This document shows, in pieces, positions 24,057 to 33,649 of a stretch of 53,400 bases of DNA. A program made the position numbers and the translations under genes. The notes below the pieces were generated by a model. It did not search any database. It worked only from the letters and a program-made list of their open reading frames with translations, and had not been told where the DNA came from. The number at the start of each line of letters is the position of its first letter. Within the stretch, counting starts at the first letter, position 1. This DNA is from Bog-159 sp049511415 (GTDB lineage: Bacteria > Acidobacteriota > Terriglobia > Bryobacterales > Bryobacteraceae), in contig JBEKYC010000076.1 of NCBI GenBank assembly GCA_049511415.1, positions 1 through 53,400 on the forward strand, written 5' to 3'.

Positions 24057-27000
24057 TCAGAACTTCAGGTGCGCTCCCAATTGAAAGATGCGAGCTTGGT
24101 TCCCAGCTACCAGGCTGGTAATCTGCCCAAAGGTCGGGCTGCCTTGCTGCGTATTCGGATTTGCGAAGCTCGGATGATTGAGCGCATTCAGCACCTCGAG
24201 GCGGAACTGGAGCTTCACTCTCTCCCGAATCGGGAAATCCTTCAGCAGCGACGTGTCCAAGCTGATCGATCCGGGCCCTTCGCCAAAAGTTCGGCCGGCA
24301 TCCCCGAAGGTGTACGCTGCCGGCGCGGCGAACGCGCTCACATTGAACCACTCCAATAACTGTTTGCCGAGCGGACGGCCTCCCGGCAAACCCGGATTGC
24401 CCACCACGTTCGGCCGCACGCCGTCGGAAAATGAATTGGTCAGATTGTTCAGTTCAACGGGGCTTAGTGGCGTGCCCGTGCGCAGCTCCGAGATGACACC
24501 CAGCGACCAGCCGCCAATTAGTCCGTTCAGCAGCTTCCCGCCCGGTTGAAAGCGCTTGCCCGTGCCCACCGGTAGTTCATACACCGAGCTGAACACGAGG
24601 CGATTCCGGATGTCGTTACCTGAAAGCCCTTTGTCGCTCGCCTGGTTATAGTAATTGGTAAATGCATCTATGCCGGGATACGCTGCCAGCTCGTTGCGAG
24701 AGTCAGTTGTATCGAGCATCTTAGAGTAAGTATAATTAGCCGTAAATAGCAGGCCATTGGAGTATCTCTTCTGGACTCCTAAGTTGACTCCGTTGTACCA
24801 GGACTTACCGATATCCGCGGCGATGATCTGCACGTTGCTGAATTGCGGGAACGGCCGCAGGATTTGCGCGTTGCCCGGCCCCAGTTCATTTGTGGGAACC
24901 TGATCGATGCTTTGCGCGTCGGGCGCCGGAAGGTCGTGTCCGAAGGTGCCTAGATAACCCAGATCCACCAGGATATTGCCCTTCAATTGGCGCTGGATGT
25001 CCAGATTCGCCTGATAGAGATAACCGGTGTTGCGATTCGGCTGGAAGAAGGCCACGGAGGTGGTCGGTTTTTGTCCCACCGCCACCGCTCCGTATCCCGG
25101 AGTCAATTGCGCTACGGTCGGGGCCGAAACCGGGGGCATTCCATTCGCCAGAATGAACGCTGGTGTGATCCCATTATCCGGCGAAACGAAGCTGCCTTGC
25201 GTGCTGAAACCGGTGTTGGCCACGATGGGCGTAGCCTGATCGTATTCGCCCATATACAGAATGGCTCCGCCGCCGCGCACTACCCACTTATCCTTGATGT
25301 TCCAGGCGAAGCCCAAGCGCGGGCCGAAATTGTGCAGATCCCAGTTATTGGCATATTTACTCAGGCCGTCAAGGCCCGAGAAAGTAATGACTCCCGGCGT
25401 CCCCGATACCGGGTTGATCTCCGTCTCGTTGAATGAGTTTTGCCGGTTACTCTCCTCCCAGCGCGGTTGGTCGATGTCCCACCGCAGCCCCACGTTCAGG
25501 GTAAATTGCGGAGTGACCCGCCAGTCGTCCTGGATGAACGCGGCGTAGGAGTCCGACCGCGTGTGCAGGGGATAAGTCGCCAGCAGGCTGGCCTGATCCA
25601 CCCAGCCGAGCAGCAGCGCCGCCAATCCACTGCCCGTCGCGGTATTGTTGAATGTGAAGTCGCCGCCCGCGGTCGGAGAATACCGGTCGAGATTCGACGA
25701 GTAGCGATACTCAATCCCCAGCTTGATCTGCTGTTTGCCGCGCACGATACTCAAGTTGTCCTGAAACGAGTCGCTGATGATGGGCGTCTGCAGCCGCTGC
25801 TGCTGCGTGGTGTTGCCGAGCGCCTGAAATCCGTTGACGTTGACGGTGGGGAAGAAGGATTGGTTCACACCCGTCAACCCGATCTGCTCATCGATGGTCG
25901 TCCCCACTCCCGCCGAAATCGATAAAGCCTGGCGGCGCGAATAGGTGAAACGCATTTCGTTGATCTTGGTGGGAGAGAAGTTGTGATACCAGGTTCCCGA
26001 AGGATTGTAGTAATAGTTGTGCGCCAGTACACCAAAGGAATCTGTCCCGGGCGTCGGAAAGATGGAAGCCGTCAACTCATGGTCCGGCTGCGCCAGAAAC
26101 CGCCCGAAGATGCGGTTGGCGTCATTGAACATATGATCCACGCGCGCCACGTAATCGTTCACAATCGTGGTGGTCGGATCATTGGCCAGGAAATTCCCCT
26201 TCCCGGATGGTGCGCCCGGCACGTTCGGCGCCGGATAAAACGCCGCCAGTTTCGCGCCGACCGGATCGAGCATGGCAGTGGGAATGATGTTGCCGGGGAA
26301 CGGCGTCTTGGTAGTGGGGTTCTTCACCACGTACGAATCCGCCGAAAAATTCCCGCCGTCTTCCGCAAGCGTCGGCACGTTCAGCACATCGGTAACTGCC
26401 GTGATCTCACGCCGGCCCTCGTAATTAAAGAAAAACTGCGTCTTGTTCTTTTTGATAGGACCTCCCAGGCTGGCGCCGAACAGGTTGTAGCGCAAGATCG
26501 GGTTGGTCTTGGCGAAAAAAGTGCGCGCGTCCAGATCGTTGTTGCGGAAGTATTCGTAAGCCGAACCGTGGAATTCGTTGGTGCCGGATTTGGTGGTCAT
26601 CTGAACCACCGCGCTGCCGGTGCGTCCCAGCTCGGCTGAATAGTTGCTGATAGCCACGTTGAACTCCTGCACGGATTCCACGGGCGGATCGAACATCAGC
26701 GTAGGGACGCCCAGCGTCAGGTTCTGCACCGTTCCGCCATCTACCACGTAATTCTCGTTGTTGCCGCGCCCTCCCGCGATGGCGAAAGTGACGCTCGCCC
26801 CGGCGCCGTTGGTGGTCACGAATCCACTCATGCGGGTCAGTTGTGCGGACCGCCGGTCGATCAGCGGCATATCCACGATGCTCTGGTTCTCGACGACATT
26901 GGAAACCGAAGACGTTTCCGTCTGCAAGAGCGGAACAGTGGCCTCCACGTTAACTGCCTGCGTAATCGCCCCCACCGCCAGTTGCACATCCACGGTGCTG

Positions 27001-27296
27001 ATAACGGCTGTCTCGACCTTGATTCCTGTGCGGACCTGCGACGCGAACCCTTCTTTCTGCACGGCCAAGTCATACATCCCGGGCAGGATCAGGGGGAATG
27101 CATAATACCCTTCCGAGCTCGAAAGCACGGAGCGCTTATCGCCCGTTTCGACGCGAGTGAGAGTTACCGAGGCGCTTGGGACCGCAGCATTCGACGCGTC
27201 TACGATGCGTCCGGAAACCTCGGAACTCTGACCCCAAAGACTAAGAGACACACACAGGAGCGGCAAGAGCATCGTAAGACGCCGCAATTCAAACAT
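24057..27296 (-). CDS. Oar-like TonB-dependent outer-membrane receptor
   Basis: A 1079-residue outer-membrane protein from ATG 27296, chosen because GGAGG lies seven bases upstream and a signal peptide (MLLPLLCVSLSLWGQ) follows. Residues about 25-105 form a carboxypeptidase-regulatory-like beta domain (GRIVDASNAAVPSASVTL ... GYYAFPLILPGMYDLAV). A plug follows with VENQSIVDMPLIDRR and GGRGNNENYVVDGG, then the barrel with VQMTTKSGTNEFHGSAYEYF, FFNYEGRRE, and a C-terminus ending in Phe (FQLGAHLKF), as barrel proteins do. Acidobacteria carry many such Oar/SusC-like receptors. It is the first gene of the operon with the second dehydratase and paralogue 3 of the PHP-like proteins, so it may import or bind their substrate; that is inference. 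Confidence 0.92.
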   Translation of the reverse strand: MFELRRLTMLLPLLCVSLSLWGQSSEVSGRIVDASNAAVPSASVTLTRVETGDKRSVLSSSEGYYAFPLILPGMYDLAVQKEGFASQVRTGIKVETAVISTVDVQLAVGAITQAVNVEATVPLLQTETSSVSNVVENQSIVDMPLIDRRSAQLTRMSGFVTTNGAGASVTFAIAGGRGNNENYVVDGGTVQNLTLGVPTLMFDPPVESVQEFNVAISNYSAELGRTGSAVVQMTTKSGTNEFHGSAYEYFRNNDLDARTFFAKTNPILRYNLFGASLGGPIKKNKTQFFFNYEGRREITAVTDVLNVPTLAEDGGNFSADSYVVKNPTTKTPFPGNIIPTAMLDPVGAKLAAFYPAPNVPGAPSGKGNFLANDPTTTIVNDYVARVDHMFNDANRIFGRFLAQPDHELTASIFPTPGTDSFGVLAHNYYYNPSGTWYHNFSPTKINEMRFTYSRRQALSISAGVGTTIDEQIGLTGVNQSFFPTVNVNGFQALGNTTQQQRLQTPIISDSFQDNLSIVRGKQQIKLGIEYRYSSNLDRYSPTAGGDFTFNNTATGSGLAALLLGWVDQASLLATYPLHTRSDSYAAFIQDDWRVTPQFTLNVGLRWDIDQPRWEESNRQNSFNETEINPVSGTPGVITFSGLDGLSKYANNWDLHNFGPRLGFAWNIKDKWVVRGGGAILYMGEYDQATPIVANTGFSTQGSFVSPDNGITPAFILANGMPPVSAPTVAQLTPGYGAVAVGQKPTTSVAFFQPNRNTGYLYQANLDIQRQLKGNILVDLGYLGTFGHDLPAPDAQSIDQVPTNELGPGNAQILRPFPQFSNVQIIAADIGKSWYNGVNLGVQKRYSNGLLFTANYTYSKMLDTTDSRNELAAYPGIDAFTNYYNQASDKGLSGNDIRNRLVFSSVYELPVGTGKRFQPGGKLLNGLIGGWSLGVISELRTGTPLSPVELNNLTNSFSDGVRPNVVGNPGLPGGRPLGKQLLEWFNVSAFAAPAAYTFGDAGRTFGEGPGSISLDTSLLKDFPIRERVKLQFRLEVLNALNHPSFANPNTQQGSPTFGQITSLVAGNQARIFQLGAHLKF

Positions 27297-27845
27297 ATAA
27301 GAACCTCCGCATGGCGATCTGTAATCTATTTGCTTCGCTGGAAATCGAGGCTGCCACAACGAGCCCCTCATTTCGCACGTTTCTCAGCCCAGACACACTA
27401 ATGGCTGCAACGCCATGCGACGGGATCGCCGGGCCGAATACCGATCACCTCGCGCGCTCAAATGACTTACAGGCGTTATTGCTGTGTGTTGAGCGGTCGA
27501 ACCTCTGAGTCTCCCCTTAATCAGGCAACGGTCAAAACCAGCACGGTTTCAACGCCACAATTTCCGCCGTTCTGATATCCTACGCGAAATGTTTTATTCA
27601 GTCAAGTAAAATCATAGACTGAGTGGACATAAGTTAGATCCCAGACGAAGGTCCGTGAATCCCGCTTGCCGCTGGCGCTGATGTGACCACGTCCTGGTGC
27701 GTCAAGTGTATATAAAACGCCGCAGTATGAGGGATCCAGCGGTACTTGATTTGGCATACGGCTGCAAATGCGCTTGGCTTATGCGCACCACCCCTGCAAG
27801 TGCTCGACAACAGCAGCCGCAAGGCAAATGGAGCAGAGCTTCACT
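27297..27845 (-). other. intergenic leader and promoter region of the receptor operon
   Basis: This 549-base stretch has no convincing gene; the short frames in it lack start signals and family sequence. It carries a good promoter candidate for the receptor operon (27577-27605, separate entry), which would give a leader of about 270 bases before the ATG at 27296. The part around 27585-27625 is clearly richer in A and T than the surroundings. No intrinsic terminator for the RND gene that ends at 27846 was seen. Confidence 0.5.
27577..27605 (-). promoter_or_regulatory. sigma-70-like promoter for the TonB receptor operon
   Basis: On the minus strand TTGACT (27605-27600) is followed by exactly 17 bases and TAGGAT (27582-27577). 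The -35 matches consensus at five of six bases and the -10 at four of six. The surrounding bases are A+T-rich. The predicted transcription start is near 27570. Confidence 0.5.
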
Positions 27846-30800
27846 TCAGATTTCGGATCCCAGCGTACGGGGCTGGGCGGATTCCTTGTAGCGCACGCGG
27901 TACCACCAATGCTGCAGACGGTCAAAGTAGAGATAAACCACCGGCGTCGTGTAGAGGGTCAGCATCTGGCTCACCAGCAACCCGCCGATGATGGTGATGC
28001 CCAATGGACGCCTCAGTTCCGCCCCGGTGCCGCTGCCCAGCGCCAGCGGCAAAGCGCCCAGAACGGCGGCCATGGTAGTCATGAGGATGGGGCGAAAGCG
28101 CAATAGGCAGGCTTCGAAAATCGAATCGCGGGAACTCTTACCTTCGTACCGCTCGGCGGCCAAGGCAAAGTCGATCATCATAATGGCATTTTTCTTCACG
28201 ATGCCGATCAGCAGAATGATGCCGATCATCGCGATGATGCTCAGATCGGTGTGCGTGAGCAGCAGCGCCAGCAGCGCGCCTACGCCGGCCGACGGCAGCG
28301 TGGACAAAATCGTAATCGGATGGATGTAACTCTCGTAGAGGATTCCAAGCACGATATAAACCGCCGCCAGCGCGGCCGCGATCAGGATCGGTTCATTGCC
28401 GAGCGAATCCTGGTATGCCTGAGCGGTTCCGGCGAACCGGGTCTGGATGCTGTGTGGCAGGCCCACCGTGGCCGCCGCCTTGGTAATGGCTTCCACCGCA
28501 TCTCCCAGCGCCACGCCCGGTTGCAAGTTGAACGAGATGGTTGTGGCAGGCGCCAGGCCCTGGTGTGTGACTGCCAGCGGCGCGGTGCTTGGGGAGTAGC
28601 TGCCGATGGCGTTTAAAGGCACTTCTGTTCCAGTCGGCGACATCACGTAGATATCGCGCAGCGACAGCGGATTCTGCCAGTACGCTGGGGCCGCTTCCAT
28701 CACCACGTGGTATTGATTCAGCGTCGTGTACATGGTGGATACCTGGCGCTGCCCGAAGGCGTCGTACAGCACGTTGTCCAACAGTTGCGCCGAGATGCCG
28801 AAACGCGCGGCGGAATTGCGGTCGTACACCACCATATACTGCAGTCCGCGGTTCTGCTGGTCGCTGTTTACGTCCGCGATGATCGGTATGGTCTTCAATT
28901 CCTGCAGCATGCGTGGCGCATACGCGTTCAGGTCCTGCAGGTTATCGCACATCATGGTGTATTGATAAAGAGCTGCGCTGGAGCGCCCGCCGATTCGCAG
29001 GTCTTGCGAAGCCTGCATGTAGAGAGTGGCGCCCGGTATACGCGCCAGTTTGGGCCGCAGCCGGGCAATGATCTGGTCCACTCCGACTTTTCTCTCCTGC
29101 AGCGGTTTCAGGGACATGTAGATACGCGCCTGATTGGCGGTGCCACCTCCCGGTCCTGAGCCGCCGGTAGATCCGCTGACTGTATCGACGCCCGGATCCT
29201 TATCCACGATGTCCACCATCTGGCGCACAATCCGGTCCATGGCTTGAAACGAAATATCCTGGTCGCCTGTAATCTGGCCGCTGACGCGTCCGTTGTCCTG
29301 TTGCGGGAAGAAGCCCTTCGGCACGTGAATGAACAGGTAAACATTCAGCGCAATCGTAGCGATCAGGACAGCCAGCGTAACCGGCGCGTATTTCAGCGCC
29401 ACCGCGAGCGTAGTCCCATAGGTATTGATAATCCAGGTAAAGAAACGTTCGCTAAACCGGTACAGCCGGCCATGTTCGGTGTGCTCTTTCAACAAGTGCG
29501 CGCACATCATCGGCGTGGTGGTGAGCGACACGACCAGCGAAACCGAAATAGCCACCGACAGGGTGATCGCAAATTCGCGGAAGAGGCGGCCCACGATGCC
29601 TCCCATCAGCAGCAACGGAATGAAGACGGCGATCAGGGACAAACTCATGGACAGCACTGTGAATCCAATCTCCTGGGCTCCCTTGAGCGCCGCTTCAAAC
29701 GGATGCATGCCCTGTTCCAGATAGCGCGTGATGTTCTCGATGACCACAATCGCGTCATCCACCACAAAGCCGGTGGAAATGGTCAGTGCCATCAAAGATA
29801 GGTTGTCGATGCTGAAGTGCAGCAGGTACATCACGCCGAATGTTCCAATCAACGATACGGGAACGGCCACGCTGGGTATCATGGTGGTGCGGACGTTACG
29901 CAGGAAGAAGAAGACCACCAGCACCACCAGCACTACCGAGATCAGCAGCGTTCTTTCCACGTCGTGCACCGAGGCGCGGATGGTAACCGTCTGATCGATC
30001 GCCACCTGGATACGAATGGATTTCGGGATGGATGCTTCTAACTGCGGAAGCATAGCGCGGATGCGATCTACCGTGTCAATGATGTTCGCGCCCGGCTGGC
30101 GGAAGATGACCACCTGCACGGATGGCAGGCCGTTGGCATAGCCCGAGTTCCGCAGGTCTTCCACGGAGTCCAAAACTTCGCCCACATCCGAGACCCGCAC
30201 AGCCGCTCCATGGCGGTACGCCACGATCAGCGGCGCATAGTCGACGGCCTTGAAGATTTGATCGTTCGCTCCGACCTCCCATATGCGTTGACCGTCGGAA
30301 AGGTGTCCTTTGGGGTTGTTGGCGTTGGCAGCTGCCAGCACGCCCCGCACTTGCTCCAAGCCAATGCCATACTTGTTCAGCGCCGTGGGGTTCAGTTCCA
30401 CTCGCACGCCGGGCAACGCACTTCCCCATACCGCCACCTGGCCCACGCCGGTTACTTGCGACAACTTCTGCGCCATGATGGACGACGCGGCATCGTACAT
30501 CTGGGCCTTCGAGAGGATGGGTGAGGTCAGCGCCAGAAACAGGATCGGAAAATCCGCCGGATTCACCTTTCTGTAAGTGGGGTTCATCGGCAGATTGGCC
30601 GGCAAATAGCCGCGCGCCGCGTTGATGGCCGCCTGCACGTCGCGCGCCGCCGCGTCAATGTTCCGGTTGAGATCGAACTGCATGGTGATGCTGGTCGATC
30701 CCAGGCTGCTCGACGAGGTCATCTCGGTCACCGATGCAATGCGGCCGAACTGCCGTTCCAGAGGCGTGGCTACGGAAGAGGCCATGGTTTCGGGGCTGGC

Positions 30801-30959
30801 GCCCGGCAATGATGCCGATACCGATACGGTTGGAAAATCGACCTGCGGCAGCGGCGACACCGGCAGTATCCGGAACGCCACCGAGCCAGCCAGCGCAATG
30901 GCGACTGTCAGCAAAGTGGTGGCGACTGGCCGCCTGATGAAGACCTCGGAGATATTCAC
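27846..30959 (-). CDS. RND-family multidrug efflux permease (MdtB/MdtC-like, HAE-1)
   Basis: A 1037-residue inner-membrane proton antiporter from GTG 30959 (VNISEVFIRRPVATTLL, the standard N-terminus of this family). It has the twelve-helix RND layout with large periplasmic loops; the proton-relay pair is in GFVVDDAIVVIENI, and FFPQQDNGRV and GIVKKNAIMMIDFALA are further signatures. Similarity is closest to the MdtB/MdtC/MuxC branch. A full pump also needs a membrane-fusion adaptor and an outer-membrane channel; neither is next to it. The GTG start overlaps the stop of a small upstream open frame (GTGA). It probably exports drugs, bile-salt-like or plant-derived compounds, working with an adaptor encoded elsewhere. 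Confidence 0.93.
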   Translation of the reverse strand: MNISEVFIRRPVATTLLTVAIALAGSVAFRILPVSPLPQVDFPTVSVSASLPGASPETMASSVATPLERQFGRIASVTEMTSSSSLGSTSITMQFDLNRNIDAAARDVQAAINAARGYLPANLPMNPTYRKVNPADFPILFLALTSPILSKAQMYDAASSIMAQKLSQVTGVGQVAVWGSALPGVRVELNPTALNKYGIGLEQVRGVLAAANANNPKGHLSDGQRIWEVGANDQIFKAVDYAPLIVAYRHGAAVRVSDVGEVLDSVEDLRNSGYANGLPSVQVVIFRQPGANIIDTVDRIRAMLPQLEASIPKSIRIQVAIDQTVTIRASVHDVERTLLISVVLVVLVVFFFLRNVRTTMIPSVAVPVSLIGTFGVMYLLHFSIDNLSLMALTISTGFVVDDAIVVIENITRYLEQGMHPFEAALKGAQEIGFTVLSMSLSLIAVFIPLLLMGGIVGRLFREFAITLSVAISVSLVVSLTTTPMMCAHLLKEHTEHGRLYRFSERFFTWIINTYGTTLAVALKYAPVTLAVLIATIALNVYLFIHVPKGFFPQQDNGRVSGQITGDQDISFQAMDRIVRQMVDIVDKDPGVDTVSGSTGGSGPGGGTANQARIYMSLKPLQERKVGVDQIIARLRPKLARIPGATLYMQASQDLRIGGRSSAALYQYTMMCDNLQDLNAYAPRMLQELKTIPIIADVNSDQQNRGLQYMVVYDRNSAARFGISAQLLDNVLYDAFGQRQVSTMYTTLNQYHVVMEAAPAYWQNPLSLRDIYVMSPTGTEVPLNAIGSYSPSTAPLAVTHQGLAPATTISFNLQPGVALGDAVEAITKAAATVGLPHSIQTRFAGTAQAYQDSLGNEPILIAAALAAVYIVLGILYESYIHPITILSTLPSAGVGALLALLLTHTDLSIIAMIGIILLIGIVKKNAIMMIDFALAAERYEGKSSRDSIFEACLLRFRPILMTTMAAVLGALPLALGSGTGAELRRPLGITIIGGLLVSQMLTLYTTPVVYLYFDRLQHWWYRVRYKESAQPRTLGSEI

Positions 30960-31198
30960 GATTCCACCGGAACCGGCGGCGCACCGGGGCTGGCATCGCC
31001 CAGTTGCTGGGCTCTGGCTTCTTTCAATGTTTGAGCCGGCCACGCGCGCCGCGCTGCCCGATAGCGGTTGGCGGCTTCCGGATCCCAGTTCAGGCGGGGA
31101 CTCCGCGCTACAAACAGCAGTGAGTGCGCAAATATCACGACCAGCATACCCATGGCTTTGCGCGGGTCCGGTCGGCTCATATCGAGAAAGTCTACCAC
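30956..31198 (-). CDS. possible small membrane protein coupled to the RND permease gene
   Basis: An 80-residue frame from GTG 31198, or 74 residues from ATG 31180. A hydrophobic stretch (MGMLVVIFAHSLLFVA) could form one membrane segment, followed by an Ala/Arg-rich tail and a Pro-rich end (GAPPVPVES). Its TGA overlaps the GTG start of the RND gene by four bases, an arrangement typical of coupled translation. No clear Shine-Dalgarno sequence and no recognised family. It is not an adaptor fragment that I can identify. It may be a chance frame. Confidence 0.35.
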   Translation of the reverse strand: MVDFLDMSRPDPRKAMGMLVVIFAHSLLFVARSPRLNWDPEAANRYRAARRAWPAQTLKEARAQQLGDASPGAPPVPVES

Positions 31199-31363
31199 GG
31201 CTATGCGAAAGTTCTGATCTAAAACTTTGTCACTCCAAGGGGTGCGTCAACTGGCCAGCCTCCTTCACTTTGTAAGGCGACGCTGTATCCACCGTGCGTC
31301 CCTAACTGTCCATAGAGACGACCCCGACACTGCGCGGAAGACGTTGCCCGCCGTGACACAGCC

Positions 31364-31930
31364 GTGCCTTCGCGCCAAGTTCGGCCGGAAGTTCAATTCG
31401 CTCGGGCGTCGGATGAGGCTTTGAGATTGATGGCCGAGCGTGGGACATACCTGGACCCTCAGGCCGGGCTGTTGTTGGAAACCTATCTCCTGTACAAGTA
31501 CAGGTATTTTGCCGCACCCTACTACACCGAAGAAGGTTTCGCCGCGATGAAAGGGCTCATCCGGGCGCACCAGGAATTCATCAACCGCGCGTCGCGCGTT
31601 CCGGGGCTGAAGACTGTTTACGGTACGGACGCGTTGGCGGGTGCGCACGACCGTAGCGCGGAGGATTTCATAAATCGGGTGAGGGACAGTGGAGTGGACC
31701 CGATGGCTGCGATGGTCTCGGCAAACTCGGTGGGCGCGGAAGCACTGGGCATGGCGGATCAGATCGGCTCGATTGTTCCTGGCCTGCAGGCGGACATCAT
31801 CGCGGTAGATGGCGATCCGCTGCGGGATATCACGGCCGTCCGGCGTGTGGCATTTGTGATGAAGGGCGGCGTGGTTTACAAAAACGTCGGACGCAGCGCA
31901 GTTCCTGTTTATACAAACGTCCAGCCTTGA
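31364..31930 (+). pseudogene. C-terminal remnant of an imidazolonepropionase-like amidohydrolase
   Basis: From about 31406 the sequence matches the last 40 percent of imidazolonepropionase-like (prolidase-type) amidohydrolases: DEALRLMAERGTYLDP, LIRAHQEFINRASRVPGLKTVYGTDA (the metal-binding Asp), VSANSVGAEALGM and GLQADIIAVDGDPL followed by KGGVVYKN. The full family has about 430 residues; the N-terminal barrel with the HxH metal site and signal peptide is absent, and a GTG at 31364 is a poor start. The upstream 150 bases carry no related sequence in any frame that I could find. I infer a 5'-truncated gene. It could only be functional if fused or complemented, which is unlikely. Confidence 0.72.
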
Positions 31931-31988
31931 ATCGAGAATGCGGCGCTTTGGCAGATTTCTTCTTGGGTGAGGACGGGCGGGCGGTTTG

Positions 31989-33233
31989 TCAGTCTTCTTG
32001 GGTCAGGGTGTTGATCCCTTCGACGGCTGGAACGCCCAGGTGGGATGACTTGCCACTCAGCCGGTAGAGCAGAGAACCGACCAGCAGGCACGAAACCACG
32101 CTGATACCGGCATCCATTGCGAAGCTGCCCGCAATTCCACCCATCGAGTAACCCCGGCCGTCGGCGACCATCATGTATGTAATTGGGACATATGTGGCCG
32201 CCGACAGAACGGTGAAGGCGGTTGCAGCCAGCGGGTTGTTTGGGCCAATGGTCTCAAACATAATTCCGACCTGAATGGAGAAAGCGAATGCTTGAAATAG
32301 ATATTCGCCTACGAGAGCGAGGGTAAAGGTTACTGGAGTATGCGGCAGGAAAATCAGGCCCAGGGTGAAGAGGCTGCCTAGAATGCCGTCGGCGAGATAG
32401 AGCAACAGCAGCGACCGCCGCCGGGCGATAATTGGAAACAACAGGCATCCTAGGATACCTGGAAAGAAGGCGCCCGCGCCGCCGGCGAGGCTCACCACGC
32501 GCGCCGTGGCGTGGAAGTCGGCGCCGAGGCCGCCGAGCAGGTTGGTGAGCGCGAAGGAACTGCAAGGAGAAAGAAGGACCACGAGCGCGATCAGCACTTC
32601 GCGGCGGCGCAAGAGCGCTAAGACTTCGCGGCCGAACTCACGGAAACTTTCGCCGGCCAAGCGCGCGTCCGGGCCCGCGCAAGGGATGGAGAGAAAGATC
32701 GCCGTGGGAAGAAATACGATGGCGCCCAGAAGACATGCCGCCAGCCAATCCGGCAAATGCCGGTACAACTCACCTCCCAGAGCCGATGTGACACCGGTAC
32801 CGGAGATCACCGCGATGTTGACCCAGGCACTGAGTTGGTTCTTGTCATCATGCCGGCAGACTGTAGAAAGCCATCCGCATAGCGCCGTCGTGAAAAGCAT
32901 GGCCGCCGCCACGCTCGCTACCAGGGCCGCCGCCAGCACGGCGGGATGGCGCAGGTTCAGCAGCGCGACAACGACGAGAATCGAGGCGAGAGCGGCGAAA
33001 ACAGTCGCATACCAGCGCCGGCTGAACCAAACATCGAGCATCGGACCGAACACAACCGGCCAGAAATTCGATGACATCGCGGCAGCCGTGATCACAGCGA
33101 TGACCGCCTCGGGAACGTGTTGCGCAGCCAGCAACTGGGGCACGACGAAGAACGCGATCCCGCTATTGAGACCTACGGTGGAGTTCGAGAGGCCCAACAG
33201 CCAGACAGGCGGGATGCGCGGCGTGACTTGCAG
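31989..33233 (-). CDS. AmpG-like major facilitator permease, probable CTG start
   Basis: An MFS transporter of about 414 residues with twelve hydrophobic segments, for example SGIAFFVVPQLLAAQHVPEA near the N-terminus and SMGGIAGSFAMDAGISV near the end. It resembles AmpG/PAT-type permeases, which import muropeptide- or nucleoside-linked substrates. The first conventional start in the frame is TTG 33197, but the frame upstream reads QVTPRIPPVWLLGLSNST, which fits the family's N-terminus. A GGAGG lies five bases before CTG 33233, which is why that start was chosen. It lies 55 bases from the amidohydrolase remnant and stands alone. Substrate not determinable. Confidence 0.78.
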   Translation of the reverse strand: MQVTPRIPPVWLLGLSNSTVGLNSGIAFFVVPQLLAAQHVPEAVIAVITAAAMSSNFWPVVFGPMLDVWFSRRWYATVFAALASILVVVALLNLRHPAVLAAALVASVAAAMLFTTALCGWLSTVCRHDDKNQLSAWVNIAVISGTGVTSALGGELYRHLPDWLAACLLGAIVFLPTAIFLSIPCAGPDARLAGESFREFGREVLALLRRREVLIALVVLLSPCSSFALTNLLGGLGADFHATARVVSLAGGAGAFFPGILGCLLFPIIARRRSLLLLYLADGILGSLFTLGLIFLPHTPVTFTLALVGEYLFQAFAFSIQVGIMFETIGPNNPLAATAFTVLSAATYVPITYMMVADGRGYSMGGIAGSFAMDAGISVVSCLLVGSLLYRLSGKSSHLGVPAVEGINTLTQED

Positions 33234-33649
33234 ACGGTCCTCCAGGATTCTTTTGTTGTAACAGAAAACCGAATAAGTCAGATAAGTGCGCCAATGCGGT
33301 AGATCTTCGTGCTACCAGCGGCAGCACGGTGGTGAAGCTCCGGAGGCGGCCGCTCGATTGCGCCGTTTTTGCCGATGGGTAGAAGAGAATTCTGCAAACT
33401 AAACAGCAGCGAGCCGTCGCTGTTGGCAATGGCGCAGGTTGCGACCCATACAACTGCCGCCGATCAAGGTGCGGTCTCCGGGTTTCACGCAGGCCTGGTG
33501 CTGTGTGGCCGTAATGCCCGAACGGGCCGCTGGCTGGAATCGGCAGGCTCACGAAGCGGGTCGGCTGGGGTGTGGCGGCGATGGCGGCACTGAAGCAGGT
33601 GGGCGTCCCGGTGGGGTGGCCTCTCGTTGTCGCCAAGTCTTGCGCGAGG
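33234..33649. other. intergenic region, no convincing gene
   Basis: These 416 bases separate two minus-strand genes. Several frames are open on both strands because of the high GC content, but none has a start with ribosome binding site or a recognisable motif. No intrinsic terminator was found after the secreted-protein gene that ends at 33650. The only supported element is the GGAGG that precedes the permease start. Confidence 0.4.

Noticed and set aside
24037..24351. Second dehydratase extended by 105 codons upstream
   Set aside because: The extension overlaps the receptor gene and has no family features; a Tat signal follows the ATG at 24036.
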